Assembly (NCBI GenBank): GCA_937871635.1
Contig: CALMNS010000423.1
Coordinates: 1-23,725 of the forward strand
Source: an uncultured Solirubrobacter sp.
Lineage (GTDB): Bacteria; Actinomycetota; Thermoleophilia; Solirubrobacterales; Solirubrobacteraceae
Length of the DNA: 23,725 bases
Reading direction: 5' to 3'
Below, in pieces: positions 15,865 to 23,508 of this stretch. How positions within the stretch are numbered: the stretch's first letter is position 1; each line of letters opens with the position of its first letter. Position numbers and translations under genes: made by a program. The notes under the pieces were generated by a model, which saw only the letters and a program-made list of their open reading frames with translations, was not told the origin of the DNA and did no database searches.

Positions 15865-17024
15865 GAGCCATTCTTCTCGGCCACGAAGCGCTTACCGTCC
15901 GGCACGAACCACGGCGACGTTCCCTTCTGCCGGCCGTAGTGCTCGTCGCGCGTGAATCGGTACGTGCCGCCCACGCCGTTCGTCTCCACCTTCTCGAGAC
16001 CCGCCATCAGGCTCTCGCGGGAGATGTCCTTGCCGGCGTTGCGCAGTCCCTGGAGCAGGATCTGGGCGCAGTCCCAGCCGGCTGACGTGAACAGCAGCGG
16101 GTCATCGGGGAACGCCTCGGTCAAGGCCTTCACGCCGTCCGCTTGCTCGGGTGACGGGTTCTCGGGGTCCACGTAGCCGCGAATTCGCCAGCTCTTGAGT
16201 GCGCGCGACTCGCCCGCGGCGGTCAAGTTGTCGGGACTCAGGGCGGGAGGGCCGCTGATGATCGGTACCCGGAGGCCAAGCTCTCCGGCGGCCTTGACGG
16301 CGAGCCCCGCGTTGGGCGGCGAGCCGATGAGAACGACTGCCTCCGGGTCGTTGGAGCGCAGCTTGGTGAGCTGCGGCGTGACGTCCTTGACGTCGACCGG
16401 CATGGTCTCCTCGGCGACGACCTGGACTCGCCCGTCCGCCTTGATCGCCGCGGCGAAGTCCTTACCGAGCGCGTCGGTGGTCGACAGCATTCCGACCCGG
16501 CTGTGTCCGAGCTCGACCAGCTTGTCGACGAGGAACTCGCCCTCGAGCTCGATCTTCGGGGCCGAGATGAACAGGTTGTCGAGGTAGCGATCGTCGATCG
16601 CCGAGCTCACGCCGGCGACGACGGGAACGTCACCCCGCTGCACGATGGGGGCCATCGCTTGTGCTTCGGTGCCGGTGGTCGGGCCGAAGATCGCGACGAT
16701 GTCCTGGTCGTCGCTCAGTCGCCGGTAGGCGCTGACCGCCTTGTTGGGATCGAAGGCGCTGTCCTGCGCGACGACTTCGATCTTGCGGCCGGCGATGCCG
16801 CCAGACGCGTTGACGCGCTCGACCGCGAGCTCGAACCCGTTGCGCTCTGCCGTGCCAGCGGCTGCCGCCGGGCCGGAAAGCACCTGGATCATGCCGAGCT
16901 TGATGGGGCCCGCGCTTTGTGCGCTCGAAGCGGTGTCGTCGGATCCGCAGCCGGCGACCGCCGTAGCGGCGAGGGCCGCGAGCGCGAACCAGCGAGGGCC
17001 CGCAGGGCCCTTTCGGTGCTTCAT
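15861..17024 (-). CDS. Substrate-binding lipoprotein of a branched-chain-type ABC importer (LivJ/LivK-like)
   Basis: This 387-residue exported lipoprotein has a basic N-terminus (MKHRKGPAGPRW), a hydrophobic core and the lipobox TAVAGC, with Cys at about residue 26 as the lipidated residue. The mature part is a type I periplasmic binding fold: IKLGMIQVLSGPAAAAGT, then GFELAVERVNASGGIAGRKI, VAIFGPTTGTEAQAM, and VVLIGSPPNAGLAVKAAGELG. The ATG at 17024 was chosen over an upstream frame because GGGGGAG lies 8 bases before it and the signal peptide begins there. It is the first gene of the six-gene importer operon and sits under a clear promoter overlapped by a GntR-type site. The ligand may be an amino acid, amide or small aromatic/aliphatic acid. 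Confidence 0.92.
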   Translation of the reverse strand: MKHRKGPAGPRWFALAALAATAVAGCGSDDTASSAQSAGPIKLGMIQVLSGPAAAAGTAERNGFELAVERVNASGGIAGRKIEVVAQDSAFDPNKAVSAYRRLSDDQDIVAIFGPTTGTEAQAMAPIVQRGDVPVVAGVSSAIDDRYLDNLFISAPKIELEGEFLVDKLVELGHSRVGMLSTTDALGKDFAAAIKADGRVQVVAEETMPVDVKDVTPQLTKLRSNDPEAVVLIGSPPNAGLAVKAAGELGLRVPIISGPPALSPDNLTAAGESRALKSWRIRGYVDPENPSPEQADGVKALTEAFPDDPLLFTSAGWDCAQILLQGLRNAGKDISRESLMAGLEKVETNGVGGTYRFTRDEHYGRQKGTSPWFVPDGKRFVAEKNGS

Positions 17025-17070
17025 GTGGCATCTCCCCCGTCCTTGACGAAGCCCCACCAAGGGGCCAAAA

Positions 17071-17114
17071 GTTGAACTTATAATAGATTACGCTTAACCG
17101 AGCGCGGAAGTCAA
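17071..17114 (-). promoter_or_regulatory. Importer operon promoter with overlapping GntR-type site
   Basis: On the minus strand, TTGACT (17114-17109) and TAATCT (17090-17085) are separated by 18 bp and make a good sigma-70-type promoter. The 22-bp stretch 17092-17071 reads CGTAATCT, then six bases, then AGTTCAAC. It resembles the perfect palindrome at 18329-18350 (arms GTTGATCT and AGATCAAC) at 5 of 8 and 7 of 8 arm bases, with identical spacing. It covers the -10 box and probable start of transcription, as a repressor site would. Confidence 0.6.
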
Positions 17115-17211
17115 CCCCCCGGTCATTACGGACTTCGGGCCCGCCGTCACGGCGCGTCAGCGACATGCCGCGACGAACTGGCCGAGGTGCGGAGAGAGGA
17201 GGCCGAGTTCG

Positions 17212-17300
17212 ATGAGAACGCAGCGCACCCAGGTCGCCATCATCGGCGCGGACCCGCGGGCCTGGTGCTCGGTCGGCTGCTGGCGTTTGCCGGAACGAAG
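17212..17300 (+). pseudogene. pobA: Relic: N-terminus of 4-hydroxybenzoate 3-monooxygenase (PobA-like)
   Basis: A good ribosome binding site (GAGAGAGGAGG) precedes ATG at 17212. The protein starts MRTQRTQVAIIGA, and then, after loss of one G in the glycine codon at about 17250, continues in the next frame as GPAGLVLGRLLAFAG. Together these give the FAD-binding GxGxxG N-terminus of the PobA family (Met-Arg/Lys-Thr-Gln-Val-Ala-Ile-Ile-Gly-Ala-Gly-Pro). Everything after about 30 residues is missing. The FAD monooxygenase call is firm; PobA specifically rests on the characteristic start. Confidence 0.7.
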
Positions 17301-17309
17301 GCGACGGAC

Positions 17310-17442
17310 CGCGCCGCCTACGCACCAGACGACGCGGGGGTGCACCCAATCGCTCGAATCAAGCGAGTACCCCAAGGATCGCGGGTACCGCTTCGACATC
17401 CATCTTCAGGGGCAGCGCGAGACGGTCTTCTTCGGCCTCTGA
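17310..17442 (+). pseudogene. pcaG: Relic: C-terminus of protocatechuate 3,4-dioxygenase alpha subunit (PcaG-like)
   Basis: The last residues before TGA at 17440-17442 are GYRFDIHLQGQRETVFFGL. This closely follows the well-known PcaG ending (YRFDIR.QGEGETVFFD.). The preceding 40 or so codons are of uncertain frame and may include a further eroded part of the gene. Being fused to a PobA N-terminus on the same strand, it looks like the far end of a deletion that removed the rest of pobA and most of pcaHG. The rest of 17025-17466 shows only the importer promoter and a small GGCC-AAAGC-GGCC inverted repeat near 17455. Confidence 0.75.
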
Positions 17443-17466
17443 CTCGCCCTTCTGGCCAAAGCGGCC

Positions 17467-18312
17467 CTAGGCGACGGGGGAGCCAGCCGCTTGGTAGTCG
17501 ACCGGCGACGCGAACGCCGCTTCTTCGAAGCGCTCGACGACGCGACCATGTTCGACCGCGGCCGGCAGGTCATGGGAGGGAACGATCAGCGGATGGCGCA
17601 AGCTCTTCTTGATCGCTGCGATCTCGTCCCGCTTGGACAGAGCGCACATGCCGGTCACCGCCGGCTCGTCTGCGGCGATCTGGCCGAGCGGCTCGACCAG
17701 CGCGCTGTCCACGTCGAAGACAAGGTCGCCGCAGATGCAGGCGGGTCCGCCTGCCGTCTCGACCACGAGGTTCATCGATCCGGGCGTATGGCCTCCGGCG
17801 TGCGTGCACACCACGCCGTCGAGAACCTCGATGTCCCCGGTCAGGTCGAGGTCGAGGTACCGCAAGGCGCCCCGCGTGAACGAACGGTCCACGAGGTGGT
17901 GAAGGTCTTCCTGGCAGTAGGCCAGTCCTTGAAGTCCGGAGAACGCGTGGCTCATCTCAGCCCGCTGCACGGCAACCGGCGTCGACATCGGAATCGATTC
18001 GAGATGGCCGGTGTGATCGACATGGAGATGCGTCATGAGCACGCAACCCAGGTCCCCGATTTCGACGCCGTGGCGACCGAGCTGGCTTTCGAGGTCGCAG
18101 CCATCGGCGATCCGTGCGGGCGGCCCGCCGCGCTCATAGACCTCGACGCTGCGAAGCCCCGCGTCGACCAGGACGGGGGCGTCACCACCAAGGAGCAGAA
18201 AACCGTAGATGGGCACCTCGCGGGGCGGCGACCCGTCGCCGACCCCGGCAACCGCGAACGCCGGCGGCACCAGAACTGAGCCGAAGGTCAGATGCTGAAT
18301 GGTGTACGTCAT
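17467..18312 (-). CDS. Metallo-beta-lactamase-fold hydrolase, N-acyl-homoserine-lactonase-like
   Basis: This 281-residue cytoplasmic MBL-fold enzyme has the dinuclear zinc motif THLHVDHTGH with His95, His97, Asp99 and His100. Further ligands are His171/His175 (THAGGHTPGS), Asp196 (CGDLVFD) and a late His in VPSHDLP. The arrangement is that of the AHL lactonase (AiiA/AttM) subgroup, which opens lactone rings; many relatives act on other lactones or esters. GGGAGAGG precedes the ATG. Its promoter (TTGATC at 18349-18344, 17 bp, TAGAGG at 18326-18321) is embedded in the GntR palindrome. It is transcribed toward the importer operon and divergent from gntR, so a catabolic role fits better than quorum quenching. 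Confidence 0.88.
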   Translation of the reverse strand: MTYTIQHLTFGSVLVPPAFAVAGVGDGSPPREVPIYGFLLLGGDAPVLVDAGLRSVEVYERGGPPARIADGCDLESQLGRHGVEIGDLGCVLMTHLHVDHTGHLESIPMSTPVAVQRAEMSHAFSGLQGLAYCQEDLHHLVDRSFTRGALRYLDLDLTGDIEVLDGVVCTHAGGHTPGSMNLVVETAGGPACICGDLVFDVDSALVEPLGQIAADEPAVTGMCALSKRDEIAAIKKSLRHPLIVPSHDLPAAVEHGRVVERFEEAAFASPVDYQAAGSPVA

Positions 18313-18328
18313 GGCCTCTCCCTCTACA

Positions 18329-18350
18329 GTTGATCTTTCAATAGATCAAC
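18329..18350. promoter_or_regulatory. GntR operator, best copy (perfect palindrome)
   Basis: GTTGATCT and AGATCAAC form perfect 8-bp arms around the 6-bp spacer TTCAAT. The site lies in the divergent gap between the MBL gene and gntR and overlaps the -35 box and spacer of the MBL promoter. Similar sites are found at 20400-20421 and 17071-17092. The symmetry and recurrence are seen directly; binding by the adjacent GntR is inferred. Confidence 0.75.
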
Positions 18351-18405
18351 CTTGAGGGACGTTAGCCTGTCGCCGTGCCTATCGTCAAGCCCACGAGACA
18401 AGTCG

Positions 18406-19197
18406 ATGCCGCGCCGCGCCGATAACGCCTCGCCCGACCCGCGCGCCGTCTCGCCCGTGGTCTTCGGCGCGGCCAAACCAGTTCGGGCGTCCGGCGCCAT
18501 CGTCGAGCAGTTCCGAGAAGCGATCTTCGATGGACGGCTCAAGTCGGGTGACCGCCTCCCGTCAACCGTCGAGCTGTCTCGACAGTTCCAGATCAGCCGC
18601 AACGGCGTGATCGAAGCGCTCCGGATCCTCGAACGCGACGGGCTCGTCACGGTCCGCCGCGGCTCCCAGGGCGGAGCGATCGTCGCGGAGATGGACTCCC
18701 GGCCGCTCACCGACCACTTCCATCTTCTGCTGCAGATGGAGAACGTCTCCATTGCCGAGATGCTCGAGATGCGCAGCGTCATCGAATCCCAGAACGCCGC
18801 TTGGGCCGCCGAGCGCGCGGCGCAGGCGGACCTGCAGCCGTTGACGGCCATCGTGGACAGCTACGACGCGGTCATTCTCGAGGACGGCGCCGGCGGCCCG
18901 ACGACGGCGATGCTGGACATCGACGAGCAGTTCCACGTCGCGGTCGCCGAGGCCACCGGCAACCGCGCCAGCGTGGCGTTCGTACGGGCGATGCTCGCGA
19001 GCCTCCGGCGCATGGTGGTCGACACGCCGGGGGCGTTCACCGACGCGCCCGTCGTCGGCGTTCGCCCGGTGCTCGAGGCGATCGCCGACGGGAACGCCGA
19101 GCAGGCCCGCATGGCCATGCTCGAGCACATCGGGAACTTCACGCGAGACGCGGCCGGAGCCGATCCGCTCACCACGCGCGCCGACGGCACGGGGTGA
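18406..19197 (+). CDS. GntR family regulator, FadR/FCD subfamily
   Basis: This 263-residue regulator has an N-terminal winged helix: IVEQFREAIFDGRLKSGDRL (about 30-49), PSTVELSRQFQISRNGVIEAL (the recognition region) and RILERDGLVTVRRGSQGG. A C-terminal FCD ligand domain follows, with LDIDEQFHVAVAEATGN carrying the metal/ligand Asp and His. FCD members respond to small carboxylates or amino acids. ATG at 18406 is chosen since the frame upstream crosses the operator with only a TTG start. Its 3' end overlaps the convergent M24 gene by 29 bp. It likely controls itself, the MBL gene, the M24/mlrC divergon and the importer through the shared site. Confidence 0.92.
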   Translation: MPRRADNASPDPRAVSPVVFGAAKPVRASGAIVEQFREAIFDGRLKSGDRLPSTVELSRQFQISRNGVIEALRILERDGLVTVRRGSQGGAIVAEMDSRPLTDHFHLLLQMENVSIAEMLEMRSVIESQNAAWAAERAAQADLQPLTAIVDSYDAVILEDGAGGPTTAMLDIDEQFHVAVAEATGNRASVAFVRAMLASLRRMVVDTPGAFTDAPVVGVRPVLEAIADGNAEQARMAMLEHIGNFTRDAAGADPLTTRADGTG

Positions 19198-20386
19198 GGT
19201 TCTCGTAGCCGGTGTCGGTGACGCAGACCATGTCCTCCACGCACGCGGTCCCCACGCCGGGGACGATGATCATCGGCTCGACGTAGAAGGTCATTCCCGG
19301 CTCGAGGGGCGCCCGGTTGCCGGGGACGAAGAACGGTGCCTCGACCAGGTCGAGCCCGCCACCGTGGCAGGCGCTCCAATCCCACGCGCCGAACCCGCTG
19401 CGTTCGACCACGGCGCTCATGGCGCCGACGACCGCCGCGACCTCCGCCCCTGGACGGGTTTCGTCCAGACCGGCCTGCTGCGCCTCCAGCGAGACCTCGA
19501 GCAAGCGTTCGAGGTCGGGGCTCGCCGTTCCGACGACCGTGTTCCGCGCCATGTCGGACCAGTAGCCTGCGAGCTGCGCGCAGCAGTCAAGCATCACCAG
19601 CTCACCGGGCACGAGCCGCTTGCCCCGCCGCGGCCACACGTTCTTCATCGCGCTGCGAGGCCCGGCGGCGACGAAGTTCAACGTCACACGGTCTGCTCCG
19701 CCGGCGACGCAGGGGCCCTGCATGGCGCCCGCCAGCTCGTGCTCTGTCACACCCGGACCCGCGGCGCTCAGCCCCGCCTCGAGCCCGCGGGCGGTGGCCT
19801 GGCCGAGGAGGCGCAGCAGGTCGAGCTCCGCCGGGCTCTTGATGGACCGCAGTCGCGAGAGGATGTCACTTGCCGGAGCCGTCTCGTAGCGACTGAGGCG
19901 GTCGACAAGAAGGCCGTGCAGCTGCGCCGGCAGGTGGTCGAAGCCCACCAACCCGATCGATGCCGCCGGGAGCGCCACGACTGAGAGCGCCTCGAGGAGC
20001 GCGTCGGCGAGCGTGGAGGGCGGCGCACCCGTCGAACGCGGATGCGGCACGGCTCGCACATCGCGCAGCCACGTCGTCTGGACGTTCGAGTGCATGGGCT
20101 CACCGTGGAAGATCCCGTTGGTCAGCAGCACCGGATCGGCGGCATCGGGCACGACGACGACACTTTCGCCCCAGCCGTTGGCGAAGCCGCTGACGTACCG
20201 CACGTCGCTGGATCGCTCACCGGCGCCGGCGATCACCAGCGCGGTGAATCCTCGCTGTCCCATCGCCTGCTGCATCCCAGTTAGCCGCCTGCGGAACTCG
20301 TCGACGGCGAAGTCGAGCTCCATCATCGGACGCCGGTGCTCGTAGCCGTAGGGCACGCGCGCGATCGCGTGGTCAAAGGCCTTCAT
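19169..20386 (-). CDS. M24 family metallohydrolase (Xaa-Pro aminopeptidase/creatinase-like)
   Basis: This 405-residue cytoplasmic protein has an N-terminal creatinase/prolidase domain (about 1-175) and a C-terminal pita-bread domain. All five metal ligands of the family are in place: Asp267 (VMLDCC), Asp278 (YWSDMAR), His341 (ACHGGGLD), Glu370 (YVEPM) and Glu384 (CVEDM). A second His is expected in SAMKNVW-type substrate loops but is not obvious. M24 proteins cleave X-Pro peptides or, in creatinase and related enzymes, C-N bonds of small amides. GGGAG is five bases before the ATG. It is divergent from mlrC across the GntR-type site, pointing to a small-molecule amidase role. Confidence 0.88.
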   Translation of the reverse strand: MKAFDHAIARVPYGYEHRRPMMELDFAVDEFRRRLTGMQQAMGQRGFTALVIAGAGERSSDVRYVSGFANGWGESVVVVPDAADPVLLTNGIFHGEPMHSNVQTTWLRDVRAVPHPRSTGAPPSTLADALLEALSVVALPAASIGLVGFDHLPAQLHGLLVDRLSRYETAPASDILSRLRSIKSPAELDLLRLLGQATARGLEAGLSAAGPGVTEHELAGAMQGPCVAGGADRVTLNFVAAGPRSAMKNVWPRRGKRLVPGELVMLDCCAQLAGYWSDMARNTVVGTASPDLERLLEVSLEAQQAGLDETRPGAEVAAVVGAMSAVVERSGFGAWDWSACHGGGLDLVEAPFFVPGNRAPLEPGMTFYVEPMIIVPGVGTACVEDMVCVTDTGYENLTPCRRRAW

Positions 20387-20399
20387 CGCGCTCCCAAAG

Positions 20400-20421
20400 A
20401 GTAATGTGTCAAAAGATCAAC
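20400..20421. promoter_or_regulatory. GntR operator, copy between M24 and mlrC-type genes
   Basis: AGTAATGT, six bases, then AGATCAAC. The right arm is identical to that of the perfect palindrome at 18343-18350 and the match extends over the next bases (CCT) and back into the spacer (TCAA). The left arm is degenerate (4 of 8) but shares TAAT.T with the importer copy. The site is in the 58-bp gap between two divergent starts and can control both. Confidence 0.62.
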
Positions 20422-20444
20422 CTAACGCATTGGAGCGCCCTTCC

Positions 20445-21926
20445 ATGTCCTTGCGCGTCTTCGCGGGCGGCGTCGTCACCGAGACCAACACCTTCTCGCC
20501 CATCCCCACGGGCGTCAGCGACTTCACGGTCGTCCCGCCCCACGCTTCGCCGGCTATGCGAGCCCAACTGCTCTACGGCTCCACGATCGACGCCTACGCC
20601 GGCGTCGCCGCGAAGCTTGACTGCGTCCTCGTCGCGGGCAGCTTCGCCGCCGCACAGCCGGCCGGCTTGATGAGCGCCGCCACGTATGGCTCGCTTCGCG
20701 AGCGAGTCCTCCAGGAGATCGCCGCGGCCCTGCCGCTCGACGCGGTGGTCATGACGTTGCACGGGGCGATGACGGCCAGCGGCGTCACCGACTGCGAATC
20801 GGACCTGCTCACGGCCGTCCGCGCGCTCGTCGGTCCCAACGTCGCGATCGGCTCACTGCTGGACCTCCACTGCGACCTCCCCGACGAGCTCGTACAGGTC
20901 GCCGACGTGCTCGTGACGTTCAAGGAGTACCCGCACGTCGACGTCGACGTCCGCGCCCGCGAGCTCATGCGGCTCGTGGTGAACACGGCTCGCGGCACGA
21001 TCCGACCGGTGATGGCGACATGGGACTGCCGCATGGTCGGGGGCTGCCCGACGACGTCGCCGGCGATGAAGGCCTTCGTCGCCGACGTCCTGCACGGGAC
21101 CGAGCGCGAGCCGGACGTCCTGTCCGCGTCGCTCGCGCACGGGTTCCCTTACAGCGACTGCATCGCTGCCGGGGCGCGGACGCTCGTCGTGACCGACGGC
21201 GACGCGCCAGCCGCCGCAGCGCACGCAGCACGGATCGGGACCACCTACTTCGCCCTCCGCGAGGAGGTGCTCCTGCACGCCCTCCCCATCGAGGAGGCGC
21301 TCGACCGTGCGGCAGCGACCGCGGGGACGGTTGTCCTCGCCGACGCGGCCGACAATCCTGGGGGCGGCGCGGCCGGAGATTCGACGTTCCTCCTGGAGGA
21401 GCTGCTGCGCCGAGGCACGACCAGCGTCGGTATCGCTCCGCTGTGGGACCCAGTCGCGGTGCAGGTCGCCTCGAGCGCGGGACCCGGAGCGCGCCTGCGG
21501 ATGCGGCTCGGAGGCAAGGTCGGACCGGCCTCTGGCCAGCCCGTCGACGTCGAGGTCGAGGTCCTCGGCGTCATCGAGCGCCTGATCCAGCGCTGGCCGC
21601 AGACGAGCGGCGCCGTCGACGTCGATCTGGGCGCGGCGGCCTGCCTGCGCTGCCCGGGCGAGATCGACGTCGTCGTCGCCAGTCGCCGTGACCAGGCATT
21701 CGGAACCGAGCTCTTCACGGCCTTCGGTCTGAACCCGCGCGACAAGCGTCTGCTCGTCCTGAAGTCGACGAATCACTTCGCCGCCGCCTACGCTCCGCTC
21801 GCCGCCGCAATACTGCACGTCGACACCCCGGGCACCCTGCCCGCCGACCCGCGCGCGCTCGCCTTCCTGCAGGCGCCGGTCGGCCGACTCTACCCCTGGA
21901 ATCCGGACCCTCACGAAATTAGCTGA
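20445..21926 (+). CDS. M81 family metallohydrolase (MlrC-like)
   Basis: This 493-residue protein has the two MlrC parts: an N-terminal metallohydrolase domain (about 1-290) and the MlrC C-terminal domain. Conserved elements are VVTETNTFSP (11-19), TLHGAM with His106, LDLHCDLPDE with His142 and Asp144, FKEYPHVDV with His164, and DNPGGGAAGDST at about 310. MlrC is known for the last step of microcystin degradation, but most relatives occur in catabolic clusters where they probably cut small amides. ATG at 20445 has TGGAG about 10 bases before it; a frame start at 20406 lies inside the operator and is less likely. The next gene follows after 12 bp. Confidence 0.9.
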   Translation: MSLRVFAGGVVTETNTFSPIPTGVSDFTVVPPHASPAMRAQLLYGSTIDAYAGVAAKLDCVLVAGSFAAAQPAGLMSAATYGSLRERVLQEIAAALPLDAVVMTLHGAMTASGVTDCESDLLTAVRALVGPNVAIGSLLDLHCDLPDELVQVADVLVTFKEYPHVDVDVRARELMRLVVNTARGTIRPVMATWDCRMVGGCPTTSPAMKAFVADVLHGTEREPDVLSASLAHGFPYSDCIAAGARTLVVTDGDAPAAAAHAARIGTTYFALREEVLLHALPIEEALDRAAATAGTVVLADAADNPGGGAAGDSTFLLEELLRRGTTSVGIAPLWDPVAVQVASSAGPGARLRMRLGGKVGPASGQPVDVEVEVLGVIERLIQRWPQTSGAVDVDLGAAACLRCPGEIDVVVASRRDQAFGTELFTAFGLNPRDKRLLVLKSTNHFAAAYAPLAAAILHVDTPGTLPADPRALAFLQAPVGRLYPWNPDPHEIS

Positions 21927-21938
21927 TACATTGAGCCA

Positions 21939-23006
21939 ATGGGGTCTGAGTGTCGTCTAGAGGACGTCGCAACTCCAGCGTTGCTGCTTGACCTCGACGT
22001 TCTCGAGCGCAACCTCGCAGCCATGGCGACCGAATGCCGCGCTGGAGGCGTCGGCTTGCGCCCGCACGCAAAGACCCACAAGTCGCCCTGGGTCGCCGCG
22101 CGGCAGCGCGAGGCCGGCGCCATCGGAATCTGCGCGGCGAAGGTGTCCGAGGCAGAGGCACTCGTGCACGGCGGTGTCGACGACGTGCTGATCACCACCG
22201 AGCTGGACCCCACGAAGTTCGATGCTCTGCTGGATCTCGCGGAGATCGCTCGCGTCTCGGTGGTGCTCGACGACGCCGATCGCACCACCGAGCTCGGACG
22301 CCGCACGGCGGCCCGTGGCGCGACCCTCCAGGCGCTTGTCGACGTCGACGTCGGACAGTGCCGGGCCGGCGTCGAGTCTTCAGAGGCCGCCGCCGGACTC
22401 GCCCTCCACATCGAGCGGACCGACGGCTTGACCTTCGCGGGAGTCCAGGGATACGAGGGTCACTTGCAGCATGTCGTCGGCGCACACGACCGTCGACGCA
22501 GGGCGATGGACGCCTACGACTTCCTCGCTGACGTGTGCGCTTCGATCAACCGCTCAGGCCTCGAGGTCGCGGGGGTCGCGACGGCCGGTACCGGCACGTA
22601 CCGCTCCGCGATCGAACACGGACTGGCGACCGAGGTCCAACCGGGTTCGTACACCGTCATGGACGCGCACTACGCCGGGGTGGAGGGCGTGGACTTCGAC
22701 CTCGCGCTCTCCGTCCTGTGCGGCGTCGTGTCACGCAAGGCCTCCGGAGCGCTCGTCGTCGACGCCGGCTGGAAGGCCGTCACCACCGAGTCCGGGCCAC
22801 CCGTGGTTACCGACGGCACGGCACGGTACGAGGTTGCCGGCGACGAACACGGCACGATCGTCGGCGGGGACCCGTCGGCCGCCCGCTTCAACCTGACCCC
22901 AAGCCACTGCGACACGACGATCAACCTCCACGAGAGCTACGTCCTCGTCCGCGGGGAGCGGGTCGTGGGCCGTCTGCCGGTGTGCGGACGGGGACGCATC
23001 GCCTGA
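21939..23006 (+). CDS. D-threonine aldolase / D-serine dehydratase-like PLP enzyme (DSD1 family)
   Basis: This 355-residue fold-type III PLP enzyme has an alanine-racemase-like barrel at the N-terminus. TPALLLDLDVLERNL opens the domain, and RPHAKTHKS holds the PLP lysine (Lys45). The C-terminal metal site has His323 and Asp325 in PSHCDTTINLHE. The His-x-Asp pair matches D-threonine aldolases, whereas D-serine dehydratases have His-x-Cys. A reaction splitting a D-beta-hydroxy amino acid to glycine and an aldehyde is thus favoured. It is 12 bp behind the mlrC-type gene and surely co-transcribed. An eroded second copy lies at 9383-9568. Confidence 0.88.
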   Translation: MGSECRLEDVATPALLLDLDVLERNLAAMATECRAGGVGLRPHAKTHKSPWVAARQREAGAIGICAAKVSEAEALVHGGVDDVLITTELDPTKFDALLDLAEIARVSVVLDDADRTTELGRRTAARGATLQALVDVDVGQCRAGVESSEAAAGLALHIERTDGLTFAGVQGYEGHLQHVVGAHDRRRRAMDAYDFLADVCASINRSGLEVAGVATAGTGTYRSAIEHGLATEVQPGSYTVMDAHYAGVEGVDFDLALSVLCGVVSRKASGALVVDAGWKAVTTESGPPVVTDGTARYEVAGDEHGTIVGGDPSAARFNLTPSHCDTTINLHESYVLVRGERVVGRLPVCGRGRIA

Positions 23007-23007
23007 G

Positions 23008-23037
23008 CGCGTGCCGGGGACGCCCGCTCGGCACGCG
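23008..23037 (+). terminator. Terminator hairpin after the PLP-enzyme gene
   Basis: CGCGTGCCG (23008-23016) pairs perfectly with CGGCACGCG (23029-23037) over a 12-base loop, two bases beyond the stop codon. There is no T tract. The following 23038-23232 holds nothing I recognise. Confidence 0.6.
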
Positions 23038-23232
23038 AGGTGAGACGTCGTCGGTGCATTGGCCGCCAGCTGGAAGTCCCGTAGATCATTGAGAGCAACA
23101 CCACAGAGGAGGCCCCAGCCCTCCATGCGGGCCTGAGCCGCCGCGCACTACACCGACGAGCGCGGCGCCGAACTCCTACACCACCTCCCGGGACTTGACT
23201 GAGAAGGAAAGCGCCGTGCAGCACCTTCCAAG

Positions 23233-23306
<74 letters not shown>

Positions 23307-23338
23307 GAGACAGCGGCGATCAGTGTAGAGGCCGCCTA

Positions 23339-23427
23339 CGGAGAGGGCGGGATTCGAACCCGCGATGGAGTGTGAACCCCATACTCGCTTAGCAGGCGAG
23401 TGCCTTCAGCCACTCGGCCACCTCTCC
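23339..23427 (-). tRNA. tRNA-Ser (anticodon GCT)
   Basis: The minus strand shows acceptor stem GGAGAGG/CCTCTCC and an anticodon arm with loop CTGCTAA (GCT, reading AGC/AGT). A long class II variable arm (TATGGGGTTCACACTCCAT) and T arm GCGGG-TTCGAAT-CCCGC are also present, with discriminator G and no encoded CCA. It lies 32 bp upstream of tRNA-Arg on the same strand and is probably co-transcribed with it. Confidence 0.96.
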
Positions 23428-23442
23428 CGACCAGCGCCGCGG

Positions 23443-23469
23443 AGTCTAGACGCTTCCCCGATGGCTCAA
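23443..23469 (-). promoter_or_regulatory. Candidate promoter of the tRNA pair
   Basis: On the minus strand TTGAGC (23469-23464) and TAGACT (23448-23443) are 15 bp apart and end 15 bases before the tRNA-Ser gene. The spacing is short, but the -10 box is the same TAGACT seen before the marR gene at 11815. Confidence 0.4.
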
Positions 23470-23508
23470 GATGTACAGAGAACCTGCCGATAACCCCGAG
23501 GACCGTCC

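Noticed and set aside
17467..18312. Quorum-quenching AHL lactonase as the biological role of the MBL-fold protein.
   Set aside because: The fold fits, but its promoter site and neighbours point to the catabolic regulon; nothing else in the window concerns quorum sensing.
23081..23095. AGATCA followed by TTGAG near 23084, resembling the GntR half-site.
   Set aside because: Only six bases of the arm are present, there is no second arm at the right spacing, and no gene start follows.
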